Source: Mycolicibacterium celeriflavum
GTDB lineage: Bacteria; Actinomycetota; Actinomycetes; Mycobacteriales; Mycobacteriaceae
NCBI RefSeq assembly: GCF_010731795.1
Contig: NZ_AP022591.1
Location: forward strand, 868,001-932,000
Reading direction: 5' to 3'
DNA: 64,000 nucleotides
The notes beneath the pieces are model-generated. The model searched no databases. It worked only from the letters and a program-made list of their open reading frames with translations, and had not been told where the DNA came from. The position numbers were made by a program, and so were the translations under genes. Numbering within the stretch: position 1 is the stretch's first letter; every line of letters begins with the position of its first letter. Positions 37,548 through 48,308 of this stretch are shown here, piece by piece.

Positions 37548-38132
37548 CTAGACCCCTGTCCAGGCGGTGTCGATGGTGGCTCCCACGTCGATGACCTTGG
37601 CCTTCTTCGACGCGGGGCTGTCGATCTCGCCGGCGACGTGCGCGGCGATGAACCGCCTGACCTCGGCGTCGATGCCGCCGAGGATGCGCACCACCTCGCC
37701 GCGCAGCGACTTCGATGTGACGTGGATGGAGATGTCGGAGGCCCGCGGCTTCTCGACGTCGAGTATCAGCAGCAAGGGATCGGCGGCACGTGCGGTGGCG
37801 CGTAACGCGATCTCCCCGAAGACCATGAACTTCGGCTTGTCGATCCGCAGGTCGACAACCATGTCGATCTCCAACGGGATGCGGATCGCGAACGTGATCA
37901 AAGCGCCGACCTCGCGGGTCAGGCGCGGCTCCTGGATCCGGACCTTCGCCGTGACCTTGGCGATCTTTCCCGGCCCCTGAGCGATCGGGCCCATCTCGAA
38001 CTCGTCGCCCGCGATCTCGGCGATCGCGTTACCGACGCGCTCCTCGGTCACAGCTACCTCGAAGAATTTGCGGCCGAATTCCTCGTAGGTGATCTCGTTG
38101 CTGATCTCGTCGTCGGCAGCCATGGTGCTCAT
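37548..38132 (-). CDS. Conserved hypothetical protein, beta-rich
   Basis: A 194-residue protein with alternating strands (EMGPIAQGPGKIAKVTAKVR, then IPLEIDMVVDLRIDKPKFMV and SDISIHVTSKSLRGEVVRIL) ending in an amphipathic helix. This alternation is reminiscent of lipid-transfer or DUF2993-like folds, but no family can be named with confidence. No signal peptide or cysteines. It may share a transcript with the DUF732 gene 24 bases away. Confidence 0.75.
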   Translation of the reverse strand: MSTMAADDEISNEITYEEFGRKFFEVAVTEERVGNAIAEIAGDEFEMGPIAQGPGKIAKVTAKVRIQEPRLTREVGALITFAIRIPLEIDMVVDLRIDKPKFMVFGEIALRATARAADPLLLILDVEKPRASDISIHVTSKSLRGEVVRILGGIDAEVRRFIAAHVAGEIDSPASKKAKVIDVGATIDTAWTGV

Positions 38133-38216
38133 ACCGTCTCACGTCCGGCGCGCGGACCGCGTCCGACGCGACCGAATCGATACTTCACCTGTCGCGAACC
38201 CTGTTCGTGCCCGCTG

Positions 38217-38399
38217 TCAACGACCGTCGTCGCTGCGTGCCTCGGCTCCGGTCTCTCCCGCGTCGATCGCATCGTCGGAGAACGTCTGGCCGACGTAGGT
38301 GCCATCGTCGTCGCCTGCTTTGCCGTCCCGGGAGGCTGCCACGTGGTCGTCGTCGGCGACGTCCTGTTCGCTGTTGTCGTCGTCTTCGCGCGGAGTCAT
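38217..38399 (-). CDS. Small acidic hypothetical protein
   Basis: A 60-residue, strongly acidic protein (MTPREDDDNSEQDVADDDHV, later SDDAIDAGETGAEARSDDGR) with no hydrophobic core, so probably disordered. It is reached by an ATG at 38399, 29 bases from the stop of the SnoaL-like gene on the same strand, with which it may be co-transcribed. A longer frame upstream overlaps that gene and is not credible. Confidence 0.55.
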   Translation of the reverse strand: MTPREDDDNSEQDVADDDHVAASRDGKAGDDDGTYVGQTFSDDAIDAGETGAEARSDDGR

Positions 38400-38428
38400 G
38401 CGTGCGTGGTTACCCGCGACCGAGGTGA

Positions 38429-39238
38429 TCAAATCGCCCTGCCGGTGCCGGCGTAATAGCGGATCCGCCTGATCGTGAACGGCTTGGCGGCCACGTCGGC
38501 GATCATCACGTCGCGGCCGGTGGCGCCGTCGATGCCGCAGACCAGGCTGTAACCGGAGCCGATCACCTTCCGGGGCCGGCCGCCGGTCAACCGGTTCAAC
38601 AGGTCGGTGCCACTCATCGGCGTGTGGTCGCCCGCAGTGATCTGCGTGCCACCGCCCAACCAACGTCGCACCCCCACCTCGTCACCGGCCCTCGCGGCCG
38701 TGAGGAACTCGCCGAACCGTCGCTTGCCGTGCGGGCCGGCGCCACGGAATCCGCCGAGAAAGCCGAGTGTGCCGACGATGCCCTGGTTGGTCAGCAGTCC
38801 CTTGGACAGCACAACGGTGGCGGGCACCGATCGGACTCCGCTGCGAAGGAACTGCCCGACCATCGCGGGCAGCTCCCAAAACGCTGACAGCTCAGCAATT
38901 TTCAGTTCTGTCCCGGCGTCTTCCAGGTGGTAGCGCAGATAGGCGGGTATGCGCATCGTCAGCCCGGCCGACATCTGAACCTCGAGTTCCAGGTCGCGGA
39001 TGACGGTGGAGCCCGCCACGATGTCGACGTCGCGGTGGAAGGTGATGTCGCGCGGACCGATGAAGGTGTTGTAGAAGCGGGTGATCGCCGTGGTGCCGCG
39101 GTGTGGTTGCGCGCCGACGGGGTCTTCGATGAGGCCGTCGAAGGTGAACGCGGCCACCCACGCCTCGCGGTCGTGGGCGGCCACTGCTGCCGGAGATCGC
39201 TCGACGGCGGCCAAGGCGTCCGCCGGTGAGATTGCCAT
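38429..39238 (-). CDS. NTF2/SnoaL-like protein, probable double domain
   Basis: A 269-residue protein. The N-terminal 115 residues are a SnoaL-like fold (VAAHDREAWVAAFTFDGLIE, then GTTAITRFYNTFIGPRDITF). A linker (GTLGFLGGFRGAGPHG) precedes a second segment of similar pattern (EFLTAARAGDEVGVRRWLGG, IADVAAKPFTIRRIRYY). Tandem NTF2 domains occur in mycobacterial ketosteroid-isomerase-like proteins. The ATG at 39238 is preferred; a GTG at 39253 is possible. Ligand unknown. Confidence 0.78.
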   Translation of the reverse strand: MAISPADALAAVERSPAAVAAHDREAWVAAFTFDGLIEDPVGAQPHRGTTAITRFYNTFIGPRDITFHRDVDIVAGSTVIRDLELEVQMSAGLTMRIPAYLRYHLEDAGTELKIAELSAFWELPAMVGQFLRSGVRSVPATVVLSKGLLTNQGIVGTLGFLGGFRGAGPHGKRRFGEFLTAARAGDEVGVRRWLGGGTQITAGDHTPMSGTDLLNRLTGGRPRKVIGSGYSLVCGIDGATGRDVMIADVAAKPFTIRRIRYYAGTGRAI

Positions 39239-39343
39239 AAGGTTGCCTACCACCTGAGGATCGCTTCAGTCGACTACTCGCACGCCTGCGGGCACACTGG
39301 GCTTATCGCCGCACACTGGTGCGGGGCGGCAGGAGGAAGCACG

Positions 39344-39751
39344 ATGGGCAGCAACGGCCCGTTCGGGTTCGATCCCGAGGATTTCGATCGCGTCGTCCGC
39401 GAGGCGGGCGAGGGGCTGCGCGACGCGCTCGACGGCCTCGGCAGGTTCTTCAGCACCTCCGGCGAACGCGCCGGCTGGGCCAACCTGGTCGACGAGTTCA
39501 CCCGCTCGTCGCGGCCGCGGCGCGAGCCGGAAACCGCCGGTGAGACCGGCGACGGGGTGTGGGCGATCTACACCGTCGACGCCGATGGCGGGGCCCACAT
39601 CGAGCAGGTGTATCCCACCGAACTGGACGCGCTTCGGGCAAACAAGAACAACACCGACCCGTCCCGCAAGGTTCGGTTCCTGCCTTACGGCATCGCGGTC
39701 AGTGTGCTGGACGCATCCGAGGGCGACCCCTCGCCGACCGACGAGGATTAA
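39344..39751 (+). CDS. Mycobacterial conserved hypothetical protein
   Basis: A 135-residue protein. The N-terminus is amphipathic (GPFGFDPEDFDRVVREAGEG), then the sequence GDGVWAIYTVDADGGAHIEQ and LDALRANKNNTDPSRKVRFL gives a small beta/alpha domain. The C-terminus is acidic. A good ribosome-binding site (AGGAGG) precedes the ATG at 39344. It is divergent from the SnoaL-like gene. In the 105-base gap the 9-mer GCACACTGG occurs twice. Its stop overlaps the convergent SRPBCC gene by four bases. Function unknown. Confidence 0.75.
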   Translation: MGSNGPFGFDPEDFDRVVREAGEGLRDALDGLGRFFSTSGERAGWANLVDEFTRSSRPRREPETAGETGDGVWAIYTVDADGGAHIEQVYPTELDALRANKNNTDPSRKVRFLPYGIAVSVLDASEGDPSPTDED

Positions 39752-40224
39752 CGCTCGAACCTCCGCCGGATGCCCAGGAGCATCTCGCGGTGCGCTTTCA
39801 CGGCCTCGCGGGTGACGAACGGGGCCAGCGGTCGAGGCGCTTCGATGCAGATGCGCTCGGTCACGCGGGTGCCACAGGACGTCGAGTCGAAGCCGACGAG
39901 GGCGCGCAGCCGTACGCCGGGGAACTGCTGAGCTTCGGCTGTCACGTCACCGGTCACCGGAACGGTCAACCGCGCCCGGTAGGTGGTGCGCAGCGTGACC
40001 GGCCCCATTCGAATCCGGTCGGTGACCCGATAGCTCTGTCGGTAGCCCTGCTCCACCGGGATGCGGGCGGTCGCGCGCACCGCGACGACCAGCGGGTGCA
40101 CCGTCGCGATGTTGTCGAGATCGACGTAGAACGCGCGAACATCGGCGGGCGGGGCACACACCTCCTCTGTGAGCACCCGGTGCGCGCAGGTCATCAGCCA
40201 CCGTGGCGGATTGGCTTGCGGCAC
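39748..40224 (-). CDS. SRPBCC-family (polyketide cyclase-like) protein
   Basis: A 158-residue START-like protein. The opening AHRVLTEEVCAPPADVRAFY, then TYRARLTVPVTGDVTAEAQQ and the final helix REAVKAHREMLLGIRRRFER, match small mycobacterial SRPBCC proteins. The true start could be the internal ATG at residue 11. It begins one base after the stop of the mycolyltransferase-like gene in the transcript, so the two are probably co-transcribed. Ligand unknown. Confidence 0.82.
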   Translation of the reverse strand: MPQANPPRWLMTCAHRVLTEEVCAPPADVRAFYVDLDNIATVHPLVVAVRATARIPVEQGYRQSYRVTDRIRMGPVTLRTTYRARLTVPVTGDVTAEAQQFPGVRLRALVGFDSTSCGTRVTERICIEAPRPLAPFVTREAVKAHREMLLGIRRRFER

Positions 40225-40225
40225 C

Positions 40226-42487
<2,262 letters not shown>

Positions 42488-42492
<5 letters not shown>

Positions 42493-42501
42493 AAGGTCAG
42501 G
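42488..42501. terminator. Stop-codon hairpin between convergent genes
   Basis: CCTGA-AAGG-TCAGG, 5-bp stem and 4-base loop containing both stop codons (Rieske gene and lipocalin-like gene). No U-tract. Confidence 0.3.
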
Positions 42502-43822
42502 ACGACAGCGCCTCGACGAGGTCGTCGACGATCTGCGCGGTGCGCGGGTCAGCGCCGGGGCGAATCCGGCCGGTGAGATAGTCGATCGCCTCATCGCCGC
42601 GGCCCGAGTCGATCAATTCGCGAAGCGGCGCGACCGCGGATGGCCCCACCGCAGTGGCCAGCACGTCGATCAACTCCCAATCGCGGTAGAGCGCGAGCGA
42701 CCGTTCGTAGAACGCGAATCCGCTCACCGGTTCGCCACGTAGCGTGCCGGTGTATCGAAACGGGCCCTCCATGTACTCCAGCGGCAGCGCATGCGCGGGT
42801 GCGGGAATCAGCGGCTCGCCGGTCAGGTCGAGGTCGAGCGCGCGCGACGTCAGCCGGTGCCGGTCGGGCAAATACCGAGCCGTGCGCGGCGGCGGCACCA
42901 GCGTCCGCACCGTCTCCGGCCAGCGCACGTAACCGTGCACCGCGACGTCGATGTCGTCGGCGTACTCGGGTGCGGCAGTGCCGTCGGGGAAACTGACGGT
43001 CGCACCGGAGAACGGTTGCAGCGCATTGTGTTTCGTGCGGTCGAACTGGTGCCAGATGCTGAGGTCGACGCCGTTGTCGAGGTTGATGGTGCGCCACTCG
43101 TGCGCGCGCCAGCGGATGTCACCGCCGGGACCGCCGGCGTTGGCCACCAGCGGGAACCACTGCCGGTCGACGTGGCCTGACGTACCCGAAACGCGTTCGG
43201 ACACGGCTCCCCACGTCACTGTGCCCGTCATCGACATGCCGGTCTGGAAGTACGAATACGTGCCCGCCTGGCCGAAGCAGTCGATCCGACCGTTGTGCGC
43301 GGCGGCGCCCAGTGGCACCGGTGCCCGCGATGGCGTCACATGGAGCTTCACCCGCAGCGAATGGCCGGTCACCGGATCGGCGCCCACGAAATCGACATCG
43401 TAGGTGTAGGGCAGCAACTCGCCGCGAGCGTCGCGGCAGGTCTGCCACGACGCCGTGCCCGCTGTGCTGTCGTAGGTCATCCCGAGATGTCCCTCGGCCA
43501 GTGTCAGTTTCGCCCTCGCGCCCGGTGCCATGTTCGCCGGCGGCATGTCGTAGTCGGTGTAGGTCGCGTACACACCGGCGTCGAGGTCGAACACCGCGAG
43601 GGTGTAGAAGTCGGCGACAATCGACTCGCCCGGCCGGTTCTTGTTGACGATCGACAGGAACGCGAATCGCCGGCCGGACTCTGCGGTCAGCTCGCCGGCG
43701 AGAAACCAGGTGTCGGACTGGAAATCATGGTGGACGGCCTCGGCCGCGGGGAAATCGAGCTGCGGGTCACCGGCGACCATCGAGAAGGGATACCGACGCC
43801 AGTCCTGGCCCACCGTGTCCAC
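42497..43822 (-). CDS. AttH/CrtC-like lipocalin-fold protein
   Basis: A 441-residue protein of the AttH/carotenoid 1,2-hydratase (CrtC) lipocalin-like superfamily. The two beta-barrel halves are suggested by WFLAGELTAESGRRFAFLS in the first and GTSGHVDRQWFPLVANAGG with DNGVDLSIWHQFDRTKHN in the second; the HVDRQW region matches the CrtC GxxDRxW site. In CrtC, an Asp there hydrates an alkene, so hydration of a terpenoid double bond is one possibility. It is divergent from the aldehyde dehydrogenase gene across an 85-base regulatory gap. Confidence 0.78.
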   Translation of the reverse strand: MDTVGQDWRRYPFSMVAGDPQLDFPAAEAVHHDFQSDTWFLAGELTAESGRRFAFLSIVNKNRPGESIVADFYTLAVFDLDAGVYATYTDYDMPPANMAPGARAKLTLAEGHLGMTYDSTAGTASWQTCRDARGELLPYTYDVDFVGADPVTGHSLRVKLHVTPSRAPVPLGAAAHNGRIDCFGQAGTYSYFQTGMSMTGTVTWGAVSERVSGTSGHVDRQWFPLVANAGGPGGDIRWRAHEWRTINLDNGVDLSIWHQFDRTKHNALQPFSGATVSFPDGTAAPEYADDIDVAVHGYVRWPETVRTLVPPPRTARYLPDRHRLTSRALDLDLTGEPLIPAPAHALPLEYMEGPFRYTGTLRGEPVSGFAFYERSLALYRDWELIDVLATAVGPSAVAPLRELIDSGRGDEAIDYLTGRIRPGADPRTAQIVDDLVEALSS

Positions 43823-43836
43823 TCCTCCTGGTTTTC

Positions 43837-43860
43837 TTGCTATGTTTGCATTAATAGCGA
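43837..43860. promoter_or_regulatory. Inverted repeat in the lipocalin/ALDH divergent promoter
   Basis: TTGCTA-N12-TAGCGA, containing the perfect arms GCTAT-N10-ATAGC. It has the same CTA-N12-TAG geometry as the operator at 49473-49496, so one regulator may bind both. Confidence 0.45.
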
Positions 43861-43907
43861 CCTTAGCGGGCAGGCGGTCGCGCCGTGCCGGAACGGGAGG
43901 CGCAGTG

Positions 43908-45362
43908 ATGAGATCTCTTGTCTACGATCGGCTTTTCCTCGGCGGGCGGTGGACGGAGCCGTCAACCGACCGGCGGCTTCCGGTCATCTCACCGCACACC
44001 GAGGAGCAGATCGGCGAGACGCCGGAGGCGGGTCCCGACGACGTCGACCGGGCGGTGGTGGCGGCCCGCACCGCATTCGACGAAGGCCCGTGGCCGCGGA
44101 TGACCGTCGCGGACCGGATGGCGGTCATCGACAAGCTCGCGACCGTCTATGCCGCCCACACCGACGAGATGGCCGATCTCATCACCGCCGAGATGGGCTC
44201 ACCACGCAGCTTCAGCAGGCTCGGTCAGGCGGTGGGAGCCGTCGCACAGATGCACCTGAACCTCGCGACGGCCCGGGACTATCCGTGGATCGAGCGCCGG
44301 CGTGGCTTGTTCGGCGACGTGCAGGTCCGCCGGGCGCCCGTCGGTGTGGTCGGCGCGATCGTGCCGTGGAACGTGCCGCAGTTCCTGATCATGCCGAAGA
44401 TGATCCCGGCGCTGATCGCGGGCTGCACGGTCGTCGTGAAGCCCGCGCCCGAAACCCCGATCGATGCGATGTGGTTGGCCGAGATGCTGGAGGAGGTCGA
44501 CCTGCCCGAGGGCGTGGTGTCGATCGTCCCGGGAGGCCGCGCGACGGGCGAGAGCCTGATCCGCCATCCGGGCGTCGACAAGATTTCCTTCACCGGGTCA
44601 TCGGCGACCGGCAGGCACATCGCCGCGGTCTGCGGTGAACAGCTCAAACGGGTCAGCTTGGAACTGGGCGGCAAATCCGCGGCAATCATCCTCGACGACG
44701 CCGACATCGACCGCACCGTCAGCCATTTGAAGATGGCGAGCCTGATGAACAACGGTCAGGCCTGCGTCGCGCAGACCCGGATCCTGGTCAGTGAACAACG
44801 CCACGACGAGTTGGTCGCCGCGCTCGCCGACATGATGTCGGGCCTGCACGTGGGTGACCCCGCCGACGAGGCCACCGACGTCGGTCCATTGGTCGCGCAG
44901 CGCCAACAGCAACGGGTCCAGGGCTTCATCGAGGCGGGTCTCGACGAGGGCGCGCGAATGGTGTTGGGCGGCAACGACTCCCCCTTCGACCGCGGCTGGT
45001 ACGTCCGGCCGACGCTGTTCGCCGACGCGACCAACGACATGCGGATCGCGCGCGAAGAGATCTTCGGCCCGGTGCTGACCGTGCTGAAATACTCCGACGA
45101 GAGCGACGCGGTGCGGATCGCCAACGACACCGACTACGGATTGGCGGGCTCCGTGTGGACCGCCGACGTCGCGCGCGGCCTCGAGATCGCCGCCCAGATC
45201 CGGACGGGCACATACGGAATCAACATGTACACCCTCGACACCACGATGCCCTTCGGCGGATTCAAACAGTCCGGCATCGGCCGGGAATTCGGCGCCGAGG
45301 GCCTGAGTGAGTACGTCGAACTGCAGACCACGGTGAGCGCCGACCCGCTGCCGCAGCCCTAG
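43908..45362 (+). CDS. Aldehyde dehydrogenase
   Basis: A 484-residue NAD(P)-dependent aldehyde dehydrogenase. The catalytic cysteine is Cys286 in NNGQACVAQTR and the general base is Glu252 in SLELGGKS. VVKPAPETP, FTGSSATG and EIFGPVLTVLKY are family landmarks. It is of ordinary length. In the cluster it would oxidise an aldehyde made by the alcohol dehydrogenase or a P450 to an acid that the acyl-CoA ligase could activate. The ATG at 43908 has GGGAGG seven bases upstream. Its stop overlaps the convergent hotdog gene by four bases. Confidence 0.95.
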   Translation: MRSLVYDRLFLGGRWTEPSTDRRLPVISPHTEEQIGETPEAGPDDVDRAVVAARTAFDEGPWPRMTVADRMAVIDKLATVYAAHTDEMADLITAEMGSPRSFSRLGQAVGAVAQMHLNLATARDYPWIERRRGLFGDVQVRRAPVGVVGAIVPWNVPQFLIMPKMIPALIAGCTVVVKPAPETPIDAMWLAEMLEEVDLPEGVVSIVPGGRATGESLIRHPGVDKISFTGSSATGRHIAAVCGEQLKRVSLELGGKSAAIILDDADIDRTVSHLKMASLMNNGQACVAQTRILVSEQRHDELVAALADMMSGLHVGDPADEATDVGPLVAQRQQQRVQGFIEAGLDEGARMVLGGNDSPFDRGWYVRPTLFADATNDMRIAREEIFGPVLTVLKYSDESDAVRIANDTDYGLAGSVWTADVARGLEIAAQIRTGTYGINMYTLDTTMPFGGFKQSGIGREFGAEGLSEYVELQTTVSADPLPQP

Positions 45363-45775
45363 GCCGACAGCTCGAGGGTCACCTCGGCTGGACAGCACAA
45401 CTCGCCGCGTTGGTTCGACACCGTGATCTCCAGGTCGACCAGCCGAGGCTCCCGCTTCGCGACGACACGGCCCCTGCCCACCATCGAGTCACCTGCATAG
45501 ATCGAACCGAGCAGTGTGACCCGGCGCCGCACCACCCTGCTGCACGGCCCGGCCCAGTCCGTTGCGAGCCTGTCGACGAAGCCGGCGATGTGCATGGTGT
45601 TGACGAAGATCGTGGGATGGCCGTGCTGCCCGGCGTAGACCGGGTCGTAGTGCGCCGGAAAGTAATCCCATGTGGCGCCGGGGTTCATGACGACCCGTTG
45701 GTAGTCGATCGGATCGATCACCTCGGGCAGTTCCGTGGGCACCGTGACGTCGGCCCACATGAGGCTGCGTGTCAC
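45359..45775 (-). CDS. MaoC-like hotdog protein (C-terminal type)
   Basis: A 138-residue hotdog-fold protein. PAHYDPVYAGQHGHPTIFVN supplies the dehydratase-like Asp and His, and SIYAGDSMVGRGRVVAKREP the strand region typical of MaoC hydratases. It overlaps the next gene, which encodes an N-terminal-type hotdog protein, by four bases, so the two would form a heteromeric enoyl-CoA hydratase like ChsH1/ChsH2 or HtdXY pairs in mycobacteria. The likely reaction is hydration of a 2-enoyl-CoA. Confidence 0.85.
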   Translation of the reverse strand: MTRSLMWADVTVPTELPEVIDPIDYQRVVMNPGATWDYFPAHYDPVYAGQHGHPTIFVNTMHIAGFVDRLATDWAGPCSRVVRRRVTLLGSIYAGDSMVGRGRVVAKREPRLVDLEITVSNQRGELCCPAEVTLELSA

Positions 45776-46302
45776 CGGTCGGCTCCGGGGGTGAAGCGGA
45801 ACAGCGTGTTGCGGTTGACCGCGACCAGTGTGCCGTCCTGCCGGTGGAATTCGTCTCGGGTCTCGACGAAATGGCCGGCGCCCAAGCGCGTGTGCTTCTC
45901 CTCGGATACCGCCACCACCTCCTCGACGATGTGTAGGCGGTCACCCTCGACGATCGTGCAGGGGAAGTCGACTTCGTTGGAGGCGTTGATGAACGTGATG
46001 CCCGGCAAGGGGACGCGAATCGCGATCGACGACGTGGGTGGTTGGTCCGTCGGCAGCCACGGCGGCGGGATCAGCCAGCCCATGAGCAGCGCCGGCGGCG
46101 CGATCAGCCCACCCCACTGCCGCCGCGCGAATTCCTCATCCCAGTAGGACGGATTGCGGTCGCGAACCATCGCGGCGAAATGCTGGATGCGCGCGCCGCT
46201 CACGGCCGTTCCGGCGTACCTGGGTGCGGTGCGGGTGCCGACCATTCGCAACGCGTCCTCGTAGCACCCGAAGGCGAGGTCGTATCGGATGGGTCGCGTC
46301 AC
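45772..46302 (-). CDS. FAS1-like/MaoC N-terminal hotdog protein
   Basis: A 176-residue hotdog protein of the MaoC N-terminal type (FAS1-like dehydratase domain). It has HFAAMVRDRNPSYWDEEFAR, then GGLIAPPALLMGWLIPPPWL and VEGDRLHIVEEVVAVSEEKH. It lacks the Asp/His pair carried by its partner, so it probably forms the structural half of a heterodimeric hydratase. The GTG at 46302 overlaps the stop of the SnoaL gene (GTGA); the frame extends upstream but starts there are inside that gene. Confidence 0.85.
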   Translation of the reverse strand: MTRPIRYDLAFGCYEDALRMVGTRTAPRYAGTAVSGARIQHFAAMVRDRNPSYWDEEFARRQWGGLIAPPALLMGWLIPPPWLPTDQPPTSSIAIRVPLPGITFINASNEVDFPCTIVEGDRLHIVEEVVAVSEEKHTRLGAGHFVETRDEFHRQDGTLVAVNRNTLFRFTPGADR

Positions 46303-46712
46303 ACCGGTAGCGCGCTCTCGCGGGGCGCCGAGTCCCAGACCAGCGCGCGCGAGGCGAAGTACCACCCGCCGCGCTCATAGACCAGCCGATCGGTGTAGCC
46401 GCCGGTGGCCTGTATGCCGTTGCCGTACAACAACAGCGCGACGCATCGCTGAGTCGCCTCCACGCCGTCGACCGTGATCTCGTGGTCGACGGTGATCAAC
46501 CGCCGTCCGCCGCCGCCGTCGAACGCCTCCCGAAGATCGGCGAACGACCGGCCGTCACGGGTGTACGTCGCACCCGAATGCCGGAAGGTGGCAAGCCAAC
46601 CGGCCGCGTCACCGTCGGTGAACAACCGGTTGTACCGGGCGTTCAGGTTGAGGATCGCCGCCGTCGCGGCCAACCCCTCCAGCACGAACTGTTGTTGGTA
46701 GGTCAGTGACAC
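46299..46712 (-). CDS. SnoaL-like (NTF2-fold) protein
   Basis: A 137-residue NTF2-fold protein. It has LNARYNRLFTDGDAAGWLAT followed by FRHSGATYTRDGRSFADLRE and a closing DRLVYERGGWYFASRALVWD. Members include isomerases, dehydratases and small hydratases; the catalytic residues here cannot be assigned. It is flanked by an acyl-CoA ligase (nine bases) and hotdog genes (overlap) in one operon, so a role on a CoA-bound intermediate is likely. Confidence 0.85.
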   Translation of the reverse strand: MSLTYQQQFVLEGLAATAAILNLNARYNRLFTDGDAAGWLATFRHSGATYTRDGRSFADLREAFDGGGGRRLITVDHEITVDGVEATQRCVALLLYGNGIQATGGYTDRLVYERGGWYFASRALVWDSAPRESALPV

Positions 46713-46721
46713 GTGTTCTCC

Positions 46722-48308
46722 TCACCTGCTCAGCGTGTAGCCGTTGGTCTCGCGGTCCCACGTGCGGGCGCCCACTCCCCGGTCGCGCAGCAGGTCCTTG
46801 CGCACCCGGCCGATCACATTCTTCGGGATCTCGGGCAGCACCTCCAGATAGCGCGGCACGCAGAAGTACGGCATCCGGTCGGCGCAGAAGTCGAGGAGGT
46901 CGACGAAATCGACTGTCGCGCCCGGCTTCAGCGACACCACCACGAGGATGTCATCCTCGCCCAGCTCGCTGGGCACCCCGACAGCCGCCGCGTCGGCCAC
47001 GGCCGGATGGCCGAGCACCGTCTGTTCCACCTCGACCGACGAGACGTTCTCGCCTCGCCGACGCAGCGAGTCCTTGACGCGGTCGACGAACGTCAGTTGT
47101 CCGTCTACCAGGCGTCCGAGGTCACCGGTGCGAAACCAGTCGGGGTGAGGAGCAACGGTCACTCCACCGGGCGCGGACACCACATACCCCTCGCTCATCA
47201 CATGCGCAGTCCGCGTCCGGCAGGTGATCTCGCCCACGGCGCCGTCGGGCACCGAACGCCCGTCGCTGTCGACGAGGCGTACCTTGAATGCCGGGTTGAC
47301 CGTTCCCGAAGTACCCGGGACGCCCTCGTCCGAAACACTCTTGTAGGCAAGCGGGAATGCCTCGGTCAGGCCGTACATCGTCACGACGCGGCAGCGATAT
47401 CTGTCCTCGATGGCGCGATACGAATCGGCGGGTATCGGGGCCGCCGAGATGAACCGCAGGCCCGTCTCGGCGTCGCTCGGATCTGCAGGCAGGTTCCACA
47501 GCATCGCCACCATCGCCCCGGCGCCCGCAAAACCCACCGCGCCACAGTCCCGGATCCGGTCCCATACCTCGGTCGGATGGAAGGCGTCGGCCAGCACGCT
47601 GGTGCCGCCCACCAGCATGGGCGCCAGCACGGTCGGCGCAGCGCTGAGATGGAACAGCGGCATCGCCGTCCAAATCACCTCACCTGCGCTGAATTCCCAT
47701 GCCGCGGCCACCGTTGCGGCCGCAGTGAACAGGTAATGCCAGGTCGTGGCGACCGCCTTCGACGGACCCGTGGTACCGGAGGTGAAGAACAGCGCGCCGA
47801 CGTCGTACGGCGCAGCAGGGGCCACCGCGGGCGCGGTGGTGCGGGCCCTGGCCAACTCCCTCGACAGCGAGTCGCCAACGGTGACAACAGTTGCGAGCGA
47901 GTCGATGTCGTCGGTCACGTCGGCGAGCAGGTGCGCTCGGTCGGTATCGGTGAGCACCAACGTGGCCCGCGACATCGCGAGCGCGTGGGACAGGTAGCCG
48001 CCCTTGCTCGCGGCGTTGACGGCTGCGACCACTGCGCCGATGCGGGCCGCCCCCAACCAGAAGTACACCCACTCCGGGCACGTCCCGGTGAACAGCGCGA
48101 CGGTCTGGCCTGGCGCGACACCCCGGTCCAGTAGCACATGCGCTGCCGCGCAGGACCGGTCCCGCATCTGCGCGAAAGTCACGGGCTCATCGGCGATCGA
48201 CATCATCACCCGGTCGCCGAACTGCCCTGCCCGGCGATCGAGCACGTCGGGCACCGCGAAACGCTCGACGCCGAACATCGCCGGCTCGGCCGCCGGGTCG
48301 CCAGGCAT
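46722..48308 (-). CDS. Acyl-CoA ligase (FadD/CaiC-like, ANL superfamily)
   Basis: A 528-residue AMP-forming ligase. The P-loop is ALFFTSGTTGPSKAVATTW, A5 is TMYGLTEAFPLAY and the hinge is TGDLGRLVDGQLTFVDRVKD followed by the A10 lysine region IPKNVIGRVRKDL. This is the CaiC/crotonobetaine-CoA-ligase branch. It would convert a carboxylic acid of the pathway to its CoA thioester with ATP. The ATG at 48308 shares one base with the TGA of the upstream Rieske gene, so it is translationally coupled. Confidence 0.93.
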   Translation of the reverse strand: MPGDPAAEPAMFGVERFAVPDVLDRRAGQFGDRVMMSIADEPVTFAQMRDRSCAAAHVLLDRGVAPGQTVALFTGTCPEWVYFWLGAARIGAVVAAVNAASKGGYLSHALAMSRATLVLTDTDRAHLLADVTDDIDSLATVVTVGDSLSRELARARTTAPAVAPAAPYDVGALFFTSGTTGPSKAVATTWHYLFTAAATVAAAWEFSAGEVIWTAMPLFHLSAAPTVLAPMLVGGTSVLADAFHPTEVWDRIRDCGAVGFAGAGAMVAMLWNLPADPSDAETGLRFISAAPIPADSYRAIEDRYRCRVVTMYGLTEAFPLAYKSVSDEGVPGTSGTVNPAFKVRLVDSDGRSVPDGAVGEITCRTRTAHVMSEGYVVSAPGGVTVAPHPDWFRTGDLGRLVDGQLTFVDRVKDSLRRRGENVSSVEVEQTVLGHPAVADAAAVGVPSELGEDDILVVVSLKPGATVDFVDLLDFCADRMPYFCVPRYLEVLPEIPKNVIGRVRKDLLRDRGVGARTWDRETNGYTLSR